A DNA stretch of 37,095 nucleotides, from positions 1-37,095 of the IMG/VR virus record IMGVR_UViG_3300031972_000264; one strand, written 5' to 3'. Of the stretch, positions 20,334 to 27,411 are shown one piece after another. This DNA comes from a virus. Positions within the stretch are counted from its first letter, which is position 1; every line of letters begins with the position of its first letter. A program made the position numbers and the translations under genes. The notes beneath the pieces were generated by a model. That model saw nothing but the letters and a program-made list of their open reading frames with translations. It was not told the DNA's origin and ran no database searches.

Positions 20334-20933
20334 ATGTCAGTACAAAATATACTAGCCGTATACAACTTGGCAACAACTGATGAGATCAAAGATGGTGTTA
20401 CATGGTATCGCAGAGCCTATCTTGATTGCAGAAAGATTGCCATCAAACACAAAGTACCTATACATATTGTCGTAGGTGTTGTGTCAGCATTATCACCTAA
20501 CAACAAGTGGGAACGTAACGTAGTCAATGCAGACGAGTTGATTGGTGCATACATAAATGGAGATGGTATTGATAGCATCAAGGTATCAACGTATCACAAG
20601 ATGAAGGAGAAGGCTTGGCATATACTAGGTCAGATGCCTAGAAAAGATGATGTTGCTTTCATTCTTAATGGTCAAAAGATTACCTCGTTCTATCAAAATA
20701 TTATGGGATATGATACGTGTACTGTTGATGGTCATGCTAGGAATATATACTATGCAGAACGTGAAGGCTTGACTACACCTAAAGTAAACGTAGGCAAGAA
20801 AGAATATATTATGTTACAACAAGCCTATGTTGATGCAGGTAAGCAAGTCATAGTGAATGGACAACCCCTAAAAGCCTATGAGATGCAAGCTATAACATGG
20901 GTAGCATGGAGACGTATACATGGAATTAAGTAA
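20334..20933 (+). CDS. Conserved phage protein, DUF7178-like
   Basis: 199 aa from ATG 20334, with GGAG 6 nt before it. The frame is open upstream to 20193, but no good start is there except the puzzling GGAGGAG at 20267. Landmarks are MSVQNILAVYNLATTDEIKD, VVGVVSALSPNNKWERNVVN, KITSFYQNIMGYDTCTVDGH (TVDxHARN) and ITWVAWRR. I recall this ALSPxxxWERN...VTVDxHA family from many phages (DUF7178 by memory). The layout faintly recalls HhH DNA glycosylases, but no catalytic proof is visible. Its end overlaps the next gene by 14 nt. Confidence 0.75.
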   Translation: MSVQNILAVYNLATTDEIKDGVTWYRRAYLDCRKIAIKHKVPIHIVVGVVSALSPNNKWERNVVNADELIGAYINGDGIDSIKVSTYHKMKEKAWHILGQMPRKDDVAFILNGQKITSFYQNIMGYDTCTVDGHARNIYYAEREGLTTPKVNVGKKEYIMLQQAYVDAGKQVIVNGQPLKAYEMQAITWVAWRRIHGIK

Positions 20934-21219
20934 CGTATCCTTAAATAGATTAGTACCTATCTATCTTATGAGTTCTTTCTTATACTATGAGTGTGATAAG
21001 AATGTATTAGAAGATGAGCAGTTTGACTATCTATGTAAAAAACTATATGATAATTGGGATAAGGTAGAGCATATGCACAAACACTTAATAGACAAGGATA
21101 ACTTGTTAGCAGGTAGTGGATATGGTATAGAATATACTAGCATGATTAGAGGTGGAGCAATCAGTTGGTATGAGCAAGAAACAGCTTCACAACTTGTTAA
21201 ACCAAATCAGGGAGATTAA
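20920..21219 (+). CDS. Small early protein whose 3' end runs through a palindrome
   Basis: 99 aa, ATG 20920 inside the end of the previous gene, GGAG 8 nt upstream. SFLYYECDKNVLEDEQFDYL, then CKKLYDNWDKVEHMHKHLID and a Gly-rich part (NLLAGSGYGIEYTSMIRGG). The Y-x-E-x-D...LxDxxFDxL pattern recalls the N-terminal domain of NAD-dependent ligases, but the protein is too short to be one. Residues AlaSerGlnLeuVal near the end are encoded by palindrome site 8, so TCA again replaces a TAA stop. Function unknown. Confidence 0.75.
   Translation: MELSNVSLNRLVPIYLMSSFLYYECDKNVLEDEQFDYLCKKLYDNWDKVEHMHKHLIDKDNLLAGSGYGIEYTSMIRGGAISWYEQETASQLVKPNQGD
21186..21200. repeat. Palindromic repeat, site 8 (inside a gene end)
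   Basis: TTCACAACTTGTTAA, within the 3' end of the 99-aa gene in frame GCT TCA CAA CTT GTT, ending about 8 nt before the AGGGAG of the next gene. Confidence 0.85.
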
Positions 21220-21221
21220 AC

Positions 21222-21431
21222 ATGATACAAGTAACTAGACAATCAGCAATCACTAGGAAGATAAACACAATGGAGTTACCTATAACTCAAGAACATCTAG
21301 ACATGTATGAAACTGTAGGTGATGTACTTATACAAGATGCTTTCCCTAATTTAAATGCAGAACAACGAGAGTTCCTACTAAGTGGTATTACACCACAAGA
21401 ATGGAACGATACTTTTGGAGAAGAAGAATGA
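21222..21431 (+). CDS. Conserved small acidic phage protein
   Basis: 69 aa, ATG 21222 after GGGAG. MIQVTRQSAITRKINTMELP, ITQEHLDMYETVGDVLIQDA, FPNLNAEQREFLLSGITPQE, then WNDTFGEEE. This is a very common mini-protein in marine phages, recognisable by the FPNLxxxxREFLxSGxTPxEW motif. Role unknown. Overlaps the next gene as ATGA. Confidence 0.85.
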   Translation: MIQVTRQSAITRKINTMELPITQEHLDMYETVGDVLIQDAFPNLNAEQREFLLSGITPQEWNDTFGEEE

Positions 21432-21643
21432 TACATTGGAAAACTAAAGAAGAGATGGGCGAAGGCTATCAATATAATCAAGATGAACACAATGATAATG
21501 AATATAACTCTTTAGTTGTCATTGATGAGCATGAAACTAATACCATGCGAACTAAGTATCTCATTAGAGATGTGTGGGATATGGATAAACTAGTAGACTT
21601 AAAGAATCACTTAGATGATATAATATTAGAAGGGAAAGACTAA
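21428..21643 (+). CDS. Small acidic early protein
   Basis: 71 aa from ATG 21428, overlapping the previous stop, GGAG upstream. Asp/Glu/Asn-rich: MIHWKTKEEMGEGYQYNQDE, SLVVIDEHETNTMRTKYLIR, then DMDKLVDLKNHLDDIILEG. Its stop overlaps the next start (TAATG). Family not recognised. Acidic small proteins in this position could be host-protein inhibitors or DNA mimics, but nothing specific is seen. Confidence 0.7.
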   Translation: MIHWKTKEEMGEGYQYNQDEHNDNEYNSLVVIDEHETNTMRTKYLIRDVWDMDKLVDLKNHLDDIILEGKD

Positions 21644-21822
21644 TGGAAAAGAATAGAGAACTGTTATCACTACTGTTACAAGTAAAAGATAGCCAAGAAC
21701 GTAACAAAAAAGTATTAATTACAGAGGGCATATACCCCTACAATCTTAATCTAATTAATCAAGCTATATCTATTGTTGAGAATACCATACGATATAGACA
21801 AGCATTTTTTACAGAGGAGTAA
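21643..21822 (+). CDS. 59-aa early protein
   Basis: ATG 21643 overlaps the preceding TAA (TAATG), and TAA at 21820-21822 is followed 4 nt later by the next start. MEKNRELLSLLLQVKDSQER, then ITEGIYPYNLNLINQAISIV and RYRQAFFTEE. Mainly helical. AGAAGGG upstream serves as SD. It fills the gap between two genes exactly. Family not recognised. Confidence 0.7.
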   Translation: MEKNRELLSLLLQVKDSQERNKKVLITEGIYPYNLNLINQAISIVENTIRYRQAFFTEE

Positions 21823-21826
21823 TGTT

Positions 21827-21961
21827 ATGAGAAACACAAATAATTTTCAGAAGATTGCAGTAAAGAAGAAGCCTACCAAGACTTACAATAAAGATTGGAA
21901 GATTACTCGGAAGCTGCAACGTAAAAGTAAACAAGTTATGCAGGATAAAGTTTATGCATAA
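21827..21961 (+). CDS. 44-aa basic protein
   Basis: ATG 21827 behind GGAG (7 nt). MRNTNNFQKIAVKKKPTKTY, then NKDWKITRKLQRKSKQVMQD. Strongly basic, no Cys. It may bind nucleic acid. Tail overlaps the next tiny gene by 8 nt. Confidence 0.65.
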   Translation: MRNTNNFQKIAVKKKPTKTYNKDWKITRKLQRKSKQVMQDKVYA

Positions 21962-22037
21962 TCGTAATGATGCACTAGTAATATTAATCTTGAGTGGGGT
22001 AGCTATGCTATTCCTCTCATGTTACATAGGAGTATAA
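21954..22037 (+). CDS. 27-aa single-TM peptide
   Basis: ATG 21954 follows AGGA by 8 nt, and TAA at 22035-22037 is 1 nt before the next ATG. The peptide starts MHNRNDALVILILSGVAM and continues with a hydrophobic run ending in Cys, Tyr and Ile-Gly-Val, so it is one membrane helix with a polar N-terminus. It fills the gap between two genes and uses normal signals. Very short, hence moderate confidence. Confidence 0.45.
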   Translation: MHNRNDALVILILSGVAMLFLSCYIGV

Positions 22038-22038
22038 G

Positions 22039-22449
22039 ATGCAGAAAGTTAGAGTATATTGGAACTTACACAAGAAGACTTGGAGCATACAAGATTGCAA
22101 GAGTGGTCTAGTGATAGACCATATGAGTGACCTTGTTTTAGATGATGGTGCTAAATTTGTTGTACGTAAAGGTGGACAAAAGAAAGTACGTGAGCAAGGC
22201 AAGAAGAATGTCCATGCCTTCGCAGTAGGTTACATCTACAAGGGTAATGCTATACCTTACGTAAAGGGTAGGCTACACCTTGATTGGGATAGAGTAAAAT
22301 ATAATCCATATGATGATGATTACTTTATGCATCAAAGACATGATGACAACCAATACAAACCTAAAGAGTGGAAAGAAATACAACGAGATTGGACAGGTTG
22401 GATTCTCTTGGATTCTACAGAGAATGGTAACCCTAAAGTTTATATATAG
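22039..22449 (+). CDS. Conserved phage protein, unknown
   Basis: 136 aa, ATG 22039 with AGGAG 6 nt upstream. MQKVRVYWNLHKKTWSIQDC, KSGLVIDHMSDLVLDDGAKF, VVRKGGQKKVREQGKKNVHA, then YNPYDDDYFM. The VRVYWNLHKKxWSxQDxxxGxVxxHxxxxxLxxxxFxVxxxGxxKV layout is conserved in marine and enteric phages in my memory; function never assigned. Located just before the methyltransferase. Confidence 0.75.
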   Translation: MQKVRVYWNLHKKTWSIQDCKSGLVIDHMSDLVLDDGAKFVVRKGGQKKVREQGKKNVHAFAVGYIYKGNAIPYVKGRLHLDWDRVKYNPYDDDYFMHQRHDDNQYKPKEWKEIQRDWTGWILLDSTENGNPKVYI

Positions 22450-22460
22450 GAGATAAGATT

Positions 22461-23645
22461 ATGAATACACTAAGTTTATTTGATGGTTGTAGTGGTGGTC
22501 AAGTTGCCCTACAAAAGCTAGGTATTACCTTTGATGGCAAGGATAACTGCTACTTTGCATCAGAGATTGACCCTTATGCTATTAAGGTTACACAAGCTAA
22601 CTTTCCTAATACCTTTCAGCTAGGAGATGTTACAGACCTAGACCCATATGAGATATCATGTTGGAACATAGACCTAATGATGGGTGGTTCGCCATGTCAG
22701 GGATTTTCTTTTGCAGGACATCAGCTTCAGTTTGATGACCCACGTAGTAAGTTGTTCTTCAACTTTGTGGATATACTCAAGGTGGTCAAGCCTAAGTATG
22801 TACTGCTAGAGAATGTACGTATGGCTAAGAAATCACAAGATGTGATATCAGAGTACATGGGGTTTGAGCCACAAGCTAGAAACTCTAAGTGGCTTAGTGG
22901 TCAGAATAGGTACAGACTATATTGGTTTGGTAAGCTACAAGCTGATGGCACATACAAGCAGATGCCTATTGATGACATGATTGACAAGGGTATCACTATG
23001 CAAGACATCTTGGAAGATGGCTATGCTACTGATGAGATGACTAGCCAAGATGGTAAGTCTCATTGTCTTACTGCTAGGTACAATGGTGCAGTATGGTGGA
23101 ATAGTATTGAACGTAAGCAACGTACTATGGTACTGAAAGATAACCCTACCATGTCTAAAGATGGATTGATTAGGGTTGGTACTGCTGACCTCAAAGGACA
23201 CGACAGTATCAAGCGAGTGTATGCACAAGAAGGTAAAGCACCTACTCTTACTACCATGCAAGGTGGACACAGAGAACCAAAGGTTGCTATTGGTAGGATT
23301 GTTAATCGTAGACTAGACGAGCATGGTACTAGGAAAGATGACCAACTAGACTTGCCCTTCACTAGGCAACTAGAGGTACGAGATGATGACAAGTCTAACT
23401 GTCTTACTACTGTGCAGAAAGATAATGTGGTAGTATCAAAAGATATGTGGCGAAAGCTGACACCTCTAGAGTGTGAGAGATTGCAGACATTACCTGACAA
23501 CTACACCAACCATGTATCCAATAGTCAGCGATATAAGATGATTGGTAATGGGTGGACAGTTGATGTGATTGCACATATACTCAAGGGCATACAGTTAGAT
23601 GAGACATGGCATGAAATGTATAACAATAACAAGGAGTTAGTATGA
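22461..23645 (+). CDS. C5-cytosine DNA methyltransferase
   Basis: 394 aa. Motif I LSLFDGCSGG (AdoMet binding), motif IV GGSPCQGFSFAG with catalytic C79, motif VI LLENVRM (E117), a target-recognition region between about 180 and 330, and the C-terminal motifs TPLECERLQTLPDNYT and MIGNGWTVDVIAHILKGI. It transfers a methyl group to carbon 5 of cytosine in a specific site. No restriction nuclease is next to it, so it is an orphan phage methyltransferase, probably protecting phage DNA from host restriction or marking it. AGGAG precedes ATG 22461. Confidence 0.93.
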   Translation: MNTLSLFDGCSGGQVALQKLGITFDGKDNCYFASEIDPYAIKVTQANFPNTFQLGDVTDLDPYEISCWNIDLMMGGSPCQGFSFAGHQLQFDDPRSKLFFNFVDILKVVKPKYVLLENVRMAKKSQDVISEYMGFEPQARNSKWLSGQNRYRLYWFGKLQADGTYKQMPIDDMIDKGITMQDILEDGYATDEMTSQDGKSHCLTARYNGAVWWNSIERKQRTMVLKDNPTMSKDGLIRVGTADLKGHDSIKRVYAQEGKAPTLTTMQGGHREPKVAIGRIVNRRLDEHGTRKDDQLDLPFTRQLEVRDDDKSNCLTTVQKDNVVVSKDMWRKLTPLECERLQTLPDNYTNHVSNSQRYKMIGNGWTVDVIAHILKGIQLDETWHEMYNNNKELV

Positions 23646-23884
23646 CAAACGAGACACGATATAAAAAAGCATTGGTTAATATATTATATTACCAAGCAAT
23701 AAATATGAGCAAGGAAGAACTTCAACCTGTGTTGTTCTTTGAAGAAGTAGCAACAGACTTTTGGACACTTGAACAATGTCGTATGCAGTATGTCAGAGAC
23801 CAACTAGAATTTATTGAGGGTGGTAATCTTGATGATGAGATTGAAGAAACTTGGAATAAAGTATTTAAAAAGGAGAATGTATAA
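23642..23884 (+). CDS. Small acidic early protein
   Basis: 80 aa, ATG 23642 overlapping the methyltransferase stop (ATGA), AAGGAG upstream. RYKKALVNILYYQAINMSKE, LQPVLFFEEVATDFWTLEQC, then QLEFIEGGNLDDEIEETWNK. Helical and acidic. Family not recognised. Confidence 0.7.
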   Translation: MTNETRYKKALVNILYYQAINMSKEELQPVLFFEEVATDFWTLEQCRMQYVRDQLEFIEGGNLDDEIEETWNKVFKKENV

Positions 23885-24090
23885 TGGGAGAATTTAAAGA
23901 CAGATATTACAAGCAGTTAGAAGGATTTAGAATAAAAAAATTCTTAGGTATAGATGCAGAAGGATTTCCTGAGTTCACACTAACTAAACCTAAGTATGAA
24001 GACGTTAAGATAGCAGTAAGTTCTGACCCTGAGGGTAATAGTGGTGGGTTCTTATTTATAATGAGTGAGAATGGAGAGGAGATATACTAA
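23884..24090 (+). CDS. Small early protein, unknown
   Basis: 68 aa, ATG 23884 with AAGGAG 8 nt upstream, overlapping neighbours by one base at each end. YYKQLEGFRIKKFLGIDAEG, FPEFTLTKPKYEDVKIAVSS, then GFLFIMSENGEEIY: a small beta-rich fold. Similar mini-proteins occur in many phages. Function unknown. Confidence 0.7.
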   Translation: MGEFKDRYYKQLEGFRIKKFLGIDAEGFPEFTLTKPKYEDVKIAVSSDPEGNSGGFLFIMSENGEEIY

Positions 24091-24527
24091 TGTTATTGGA
24101 ATCAATGATATGCCTAGCACTCAATGTGTACCACGAAGCTAAGAATCAAAGTTACGTAGGGCAAGTGGCAGTTGCACAAGTTGTAATGAATAGGGTAAGA
24201 GATACACGATATCCCAACACAGTATGTGACGTAGTTAAACAAGGTGATACGTACAAATGGAAACCTGACTTTCCTATCAAGAATAGGTGTCAATTTAGTT
24301 GGTACTGTGATGGCAAGAGTGACAAGCCTAAAGAACATAAGGCATGGAGAGATGCAATGCACATTGCTAATGGTGTATATAATGGACACCTAGATGACCT
24401 TGTTGAGGGTGCTACACATTACCATGCACACTATGTTAATCCTAGTTGGGCAGATACTAAGACATATGTAACAAGAATAGATGACCACATATTTTACAGA
24501 TGGGATATTGAAAGGGGTAAGAAATGA
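24090..24527 (+). CDS. SleB-type cell wall hydrolase (Hydrolase_2)
   Basis: 145 aa. The SleB/CwlJ pattern is complete: CLALNVYHEAKNQSYVGQVA with catalytic E16, VAQVVMNRVRDTRYPNTVCD, NRCQFSWYCDGKSDKP, then GATHYHAHYVNPSWA and RIDDHIFYR. Such enzymes cut peptidoglycan, often as lytic transglycosylases. No signal peptide is obvious. A second peptidoglycan hydrolase in the early operon, away from holin and GH24 endolysin and on the other strand, is unusual: it may have a non-lysis job or back up lysis. AGGAG precedes the start. Confidence 0.88.
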   Translation: MLLESMICLALNVYHEAKNQSYVGQVAVAQVVMNRVRDTRYPNTVCDVVKQGDTYKWKPDFPIKNRCQFSWYCDGKSDKPKEHKAWRDAMHIANGVYNGHLDDLVEGATHYHAHYVNPSWADTKTYVTRIDDHIFYRWDIERGKK

Positions 24528-24712
24528 ACTTAATAGAACTTGAGAGACATATAAAAAAGCATAAGATTATAGAAAAGTATACACAAGGTCTTCTAGATGC
24601 TTACATAGATGGCACACGAGATGAGGAACAATCCCACCATTACTATAAGCGAGGATATGACGTTGGTTTAGATTTATACTGCAAACTACACGAGGAGACA
24701 GAGAATGAATAG
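24524..24712 (+). CDS. Small phage protein, unknown
   Basis: 62 aa, ATGA overlap with the hydrolase. MNLIELERHIKKHKIIEKYT, QGLLDAYIDGTRDEEQSHHY, then YKRGYDVGLDLYCKLHEE. The YxRGYDxGLxLY ending is familiar from marine phage mini-proteins. Helical. Function unknown. Overlaps the next gene by 8 nt. Confidence 0.7.
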   Translation: MNLIELERHIKKHKIIEKYTQGLLDAYIDGTRDEEQSHHYYKRGYDVGLDLYCKLHEETENE

Positions 24713-25211
24713 ATTTATTATAGAACAAACACCACAAGAGATAGCATCATCTCTATGTGACCAACACGTAGTTAAGATGCCACTAGAAGAAGCACAGATG
24801 CTATGTACTGCACTATGGCATCATGCACCTGACTATGCAGAGGAACATAACTTATACAAACCAGTACATCAGAAGCATCCTTGCACACTATGGGCAATGG
24901 ACAATAGGTTGAACTACATATTTGCTTTCCGTTTGTATGACTGTATGTTGAGTGAGTACACTAGAAGATACAATAAAATACATGGTGCAATAAAACATTT
25001 TCAAGCCTTGTGGGAAGGCAAAAAGTTTGTGCCTGATTGGAAGAACTATATGACACCACACCCACAATGTTTTAGTGGGCATGATGATTTGAAGACAGAT
25101 GAGAACTTTCCTATAGAAGCATACAGAAAGTTTTATATAGTTGACAAGTCTAGATTTGCAAGGTATAAGTATACAAATAAACCACAATGGATGACAGGAG
25201 AAGTAGCATGA
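24705..25211 (+). CDS. Widely conserved phage protein, unknown function
   Basis: 168 aa, ATG 24705 behind GAGGAGA. IASSLCDQHVVKMPLEEAQM, LCTALWHHAPDY, LYKPVHQKHPCTLWAMDNRL, NYIFAFRLYDCMLSEYTRRY, then ENFPIEAYRKFYIVDKSRFA and KPQWM. This CDxHVVKMxLExxQML...YKPxHxxHPxxxWA...Y pattern is found in many marine and T4-like phages. Invariant-looking His and Asp suggest an enzyme, but I know no assigned activity. Confidence 0.8.
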   Translation: MNRFIIEQTPQEIASSLCDQHVVKMPLEEAQMLCTALWHHAPDYAEEHNLYKPVHQKHPCTLWAMDNRLNYIFAFRLYDCMLSEYTRRYNKIHGAIKHFQALWEGKKFVPDWKNYMTPHPQCFSGHDDLKTDENFPIEAYRKFYIVDKSRFARYKYTNKPQWMTGEVA

Positions 25212-25903
25212 AGATACACAGAGTAGTACAGATGTTGGGAGCAACAACAAGCACAGGTAAATTAGCAGATGATATGTATGACTTAAATTATAAGACATAC
25301 TATTCAGAAGCAGAGGGTAGAGATATACCTATTTCACACATGGACTTTCAACACATGGTCAGAGCATTTGTTAAACAGAATGAAGAAGATGTTAGGACTG
25401 ATACACAAGAAGGTAAGATAAAAGAACAAGCAAAGTTCTATGACGATGTTGTTGAAAAGAACGACAAAATATATAGGAAAAAGATAAAGGAACTTGAGTT
25501 AGAAAACCAACGTCTTGTCCAACAACTTGAGCATGATGAAACTGTAGTGTCTAAGGAAGCCTACCAAGTCATGTGGGATAACTGTGATGTATGGAAGGAA
25601 AGGTATCAGAACGAGGTAAGTAAAGCTGAGTTTTGGAAAGACTTGTGGGATACTAGGGTAAATAACTTAAGAGAATTACCTAAAGGGTGTGGCTATGCTT
25701 TCAGCGAGATACCTAATGATACTGATGGTCAAGAGTTTGTTGATACTATGAAGAAGTATCTCAATAAGAAGTCGTATAAGATGCGAGTACGTGGACAACA
25801 CATCAAGCCTGAGTTAAGAGGTACAGGTGCTACATACTTTGGTCAGAGCAAAGCTGAATCAACACACATGAGAGTATACATAGATGCAAAGAAAGGAGAA
25901 TAA
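25208..25903 (+). CDS. Coiled-coil early protein
   Basis: 231 aa from ATG 25208, overlapping the previous stop, AGGAG upstream. The N-terminal part (MKIHRVVQMLGATTSTGKLA) is followed by MDFQHMVRAFVKQNEEDVRT, a coiled coil about residues 80-120 (KKIKELELENQRLVQQLEHD), then Trp-rich helices (WDNCDVWKERYQNEVSKAEF; WKDLWDTRVNNLREL) and a C-terminal domain (NKKSYKMRVRGQHIKPELRG). Family not recognised; possibly an oligomeric regulator or nucleic-acid-binding protein. Confidence 0.75.
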   Translation: MKIHRVVQMLGATTSTGKLADDMYDLNYKTYYSEAEGRDIPISHMDFQHMVRAFVKQNEEDVRTDTQEGKIKEQAKFYDDVVEKNDKIYRKKIKELELENQRLVQQLEHDETVVSKEAYQVMWDNCDVWKERYQNEVSKAEFWKDLWDTRVNNLRELPKGCGYAFSEIPNDTDGQEFVDTMKKYLNKKSYKMRVRGQHIKPELRGTGATYFGQSKAESTHMRVYIDAKKGE

Positions 25904-25905
25904 GA

Positions 25906-26085
25906 ATGGCTACAATAAATTTAACTGAGGGTACTCATATATACAAATCACCTGAGAGAACCAAGCTAGAAGAAATACGTAAGGCACTTATGGTATTGAC
26001 AGGTAATGATGGTTGTGTACAATACAACACAGAAGTAATTACTATATTGTGTAATCAAATAGAAGAAGTAGAAAGGGAGGTATAA
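25906..26085 (+). CDS. 59-aa early protein
   Basis: ATG 25906 after AAAGGAG, 2 nt behind the previous stop; TAA at 26083-26085. MATINLTEGTHIYKSPERTK, LEEIRKALMVLTGNDGCVQY, then TILCNQIEEVEREV. It looks like a small alpha/beta protein with a C-terminal helix. Uses normal signals and fills the gap. Family not recognised. Confidence 0.7.
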   Translation: MATINLTEGTHIYKSPERTKLEEIRKALMVLTGNDGCVQYNTEVITILCNQIEEVEREV

Positions 26086-26086
26086 A

Positions 26087-26218
26087 ATGTGGCATAGAAT
26101 ACAAGATTTCTTTGAGAAAGATTTCAATAAAAAATATGGCGAGGGTACTAAGTATGACCTTGACTATGGTAAACTATTAATAATAGCATTATGTATTTAT
26201 ATAGCATTGGAGGTGTAA
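26087..26218 (+). CDS. 43-aa C-tail-anchored membrane protein
   Basis: ATG 26087 after GGGAGG (6 nt), TAA 26216-26218 one base before the next ATG. MWHRIQDFFEKDFNKKYGEG, then a C-terminal hydrophobic segment (LLIIALCIYIALEV). The polar head and hydrophobic tail suggest a tail-anchored inner-membrane peptide. Function unknown. Confidence 0.6.
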   Translation: MWHRIQDFFEKDFNKKYGEGTKYDLDYGKLLIIALCIYIALEV

Positions 26219-26219
26219 C

Positions 26220-26474
26220 ATGACTAAAAAGAAAACAAAAGAAATAAATAAGATACTAAACTTAACTAAACATCAAGCAAAACAGATACTAGATATGCTT
26301 GAGGACTTACGTAGCATCAATGCTAACACAGATGAAAAAGTACCACTAGATTACGAACAGATATGTAAGCTAGATGGAATGGAGTTTCAACTTGCTAGTA
26401 TAGTAGGTGCTACAGTTGAGTGTGAGCATGGGCACTATACAAGATGGAGTGGGTCTTATGTATATAAGACTTGA
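26220..26474 (+). CDS. Small early protein, unknown
   Basis: 84 aa, ATG 26220 with GGAGG. KKKTKEINKILNLTKHQAKQ, ILDMLEDLRSINANTDEKVP, LDYEQICKLDGMEFQLASIV, then ECEHGHYTRWSG with Cys/His/His that might bind metal. Helical. Last gene of this block before a promoter-like site and palindrome site 9. Confidence 0.7.
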   Translation: MTKKKTKEINKILNLTKHQAKQILDMLEDLRSINANTDEKVPLDYEQICKLDGMEFQLASIVGATVECEHGHYTRWSGSYVYKT

Positions 26475-26497
26475 CTTCTGTCTCAATATCTTATACA
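26471..26497 (+). promoter_or_regulatory. Weak promoter candidate before the DUF932-like gene
   Basis: TTGACT (26471-26476) and TATACA (26492-26497) are 15 nt apart, shorter than ideal. The site is in an 84-bp gene-free gap and is followed 18 bp later by palindrome site 9, the same promoter-then-palindrome order as at 18758/18826. Confidence 0.35.
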
Positions 26498-26515
26498 ACA
26501 CAATTATAAATCAGT

Positions 26516-26530
26516 TTAACAAGTTGTTAA
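26516..26530. repeat. Palindromic repeat, site 9
   Basis: TTAACAAGTTGTTAA followed by GCT, 16 nt before the AAGGAG of the DUF932-like gene and more than 5 kb from the other copies. It stands at the border between the small early genes and the recombination/replication module. Confidence 0.85.
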
Positions 26531-26558
26531 GCTACAACAGTAGAAAAGGAGAATAACT

Positions 26559-27410
26559 ATGCCATTAGATATAGTACAAGACAAATTAATTAAATTAGAT
26601 GAAAAATTAGACTTCAAGGTAGCTTATGAGCCTACTAAGATGAGAGACCACAAGTATGTAGTCAGAGAAGACACAGGCGAGTACATGGGCATTGTAGGTA
26701 GTGGCTTTAAGTGTGCATCACACCCTGCATTTTTTGATGCTATGGAAGATGTTATACAAGACAATCGTGACTTCAAAGATTTATATGGTGCAGAGGTTAA
26801 ACTAAGAAGTGCTAGAAATAATGCTTGGTCACTAGTAGACATCACATTGCCTAATGTATCACATACAATAACTACAGCTAAACATCAGACAGTTATCAAT
26901 GAGAGAATTATAGGCTTACATGCTATTGATGGCTCATGTTCTAATCAAGTACACTTTGGTGCTATAGATACTTACTGTACTAATGGTCAGATTACAGGAG
27001 AATACGACACAGTACGTAAGAAGAATACATCAGGCTTTGACATAGAGACTTTTATACGAGAACTCAAGAACTCTAAGAGTACTTTTGATGCTAGACAAAG
27101 ATATCTACAGTCAATGGCTGATACACCACTCAACGTAGATGGTAAGACTTTACTTGAGAAGATAATCAAGTCAGAGAAGTTAGCTAAGAAGATGTACGAG
27201 TTAGCTTGTGTAGAAATCTCTAAGAGAGGTAAGAATGTGTTTGCATTATACTCTGCCTTCACAAACTATGCATCTTATGCAGATGAGAGAAATGGTTTCA
27301 CACTACGAAACACAGGTAAGGATACTGTTGCACAATCTATGTGGGCAAGAGAGCAGAAGGTATCACAATGGGTATCATCACCTGAATTTAAATCTCTGAT
27401 GGCAGCCTAA
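26559..27410 (+). CDS. DUF932-like phage/plasmid protein
   Basis: 283 aa, ATG 26559 with AAGGAG. DHKYVVREDTGEYMGIVGSG (the VG-x-x-[YF] block), FKCASHPAFFDAMEDVIQDN, WSLVDITLPNVSHTI, RIIGLHAIDGSCSNQVHFGA, IDTYCTNGQITGEYDTVRKK. This follows the DUF932 (YubP-like) pattern of phage and plasmid proteins: inner GxS-like block, then CxN before a helical C-terminal half (ARQRYLQSMADTPL; NVFALYSAFTNYASYADERN). The biochemical role of the family is not established; it is often near recombination or replication genes, as here. Confidence 0.8.
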   Translation: MPLDIVQDKLIKLDEKLDFKVAYEPTKMRDHKYVVREDTGEYMGIVGSGFKCASHPAFFDAMEDVIQDNRDFKDLYGAEVKLRSARNNAWSLVDITLPNVSHTITTAKHQTVINERIIGLHAIDGSCSNQVHFGAIDTYCTNGQITGEYDTVRKKNTSGFDIETFIRELKNSKSTFDARQRYLQSMADTPLNVDGKTLLEKIIKSEKLAKKMYELACVEISKRGKNVFALYSAFTNYASYADERNGFTLRNTGKDTVAQSMWAREQKVSQWVSSPEFKSLMAA

Positions 27411-27411
27411 G

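Noticed and set aside
24170-24187. ACAAGTTGT inside the SleB hydrolase gene as a tenth palindrome
   Set aside because: Only the inner 9 bp are symmetrical; the outer TTA/TAA arms are missing, and the bases encode conserved hydrolase residues.
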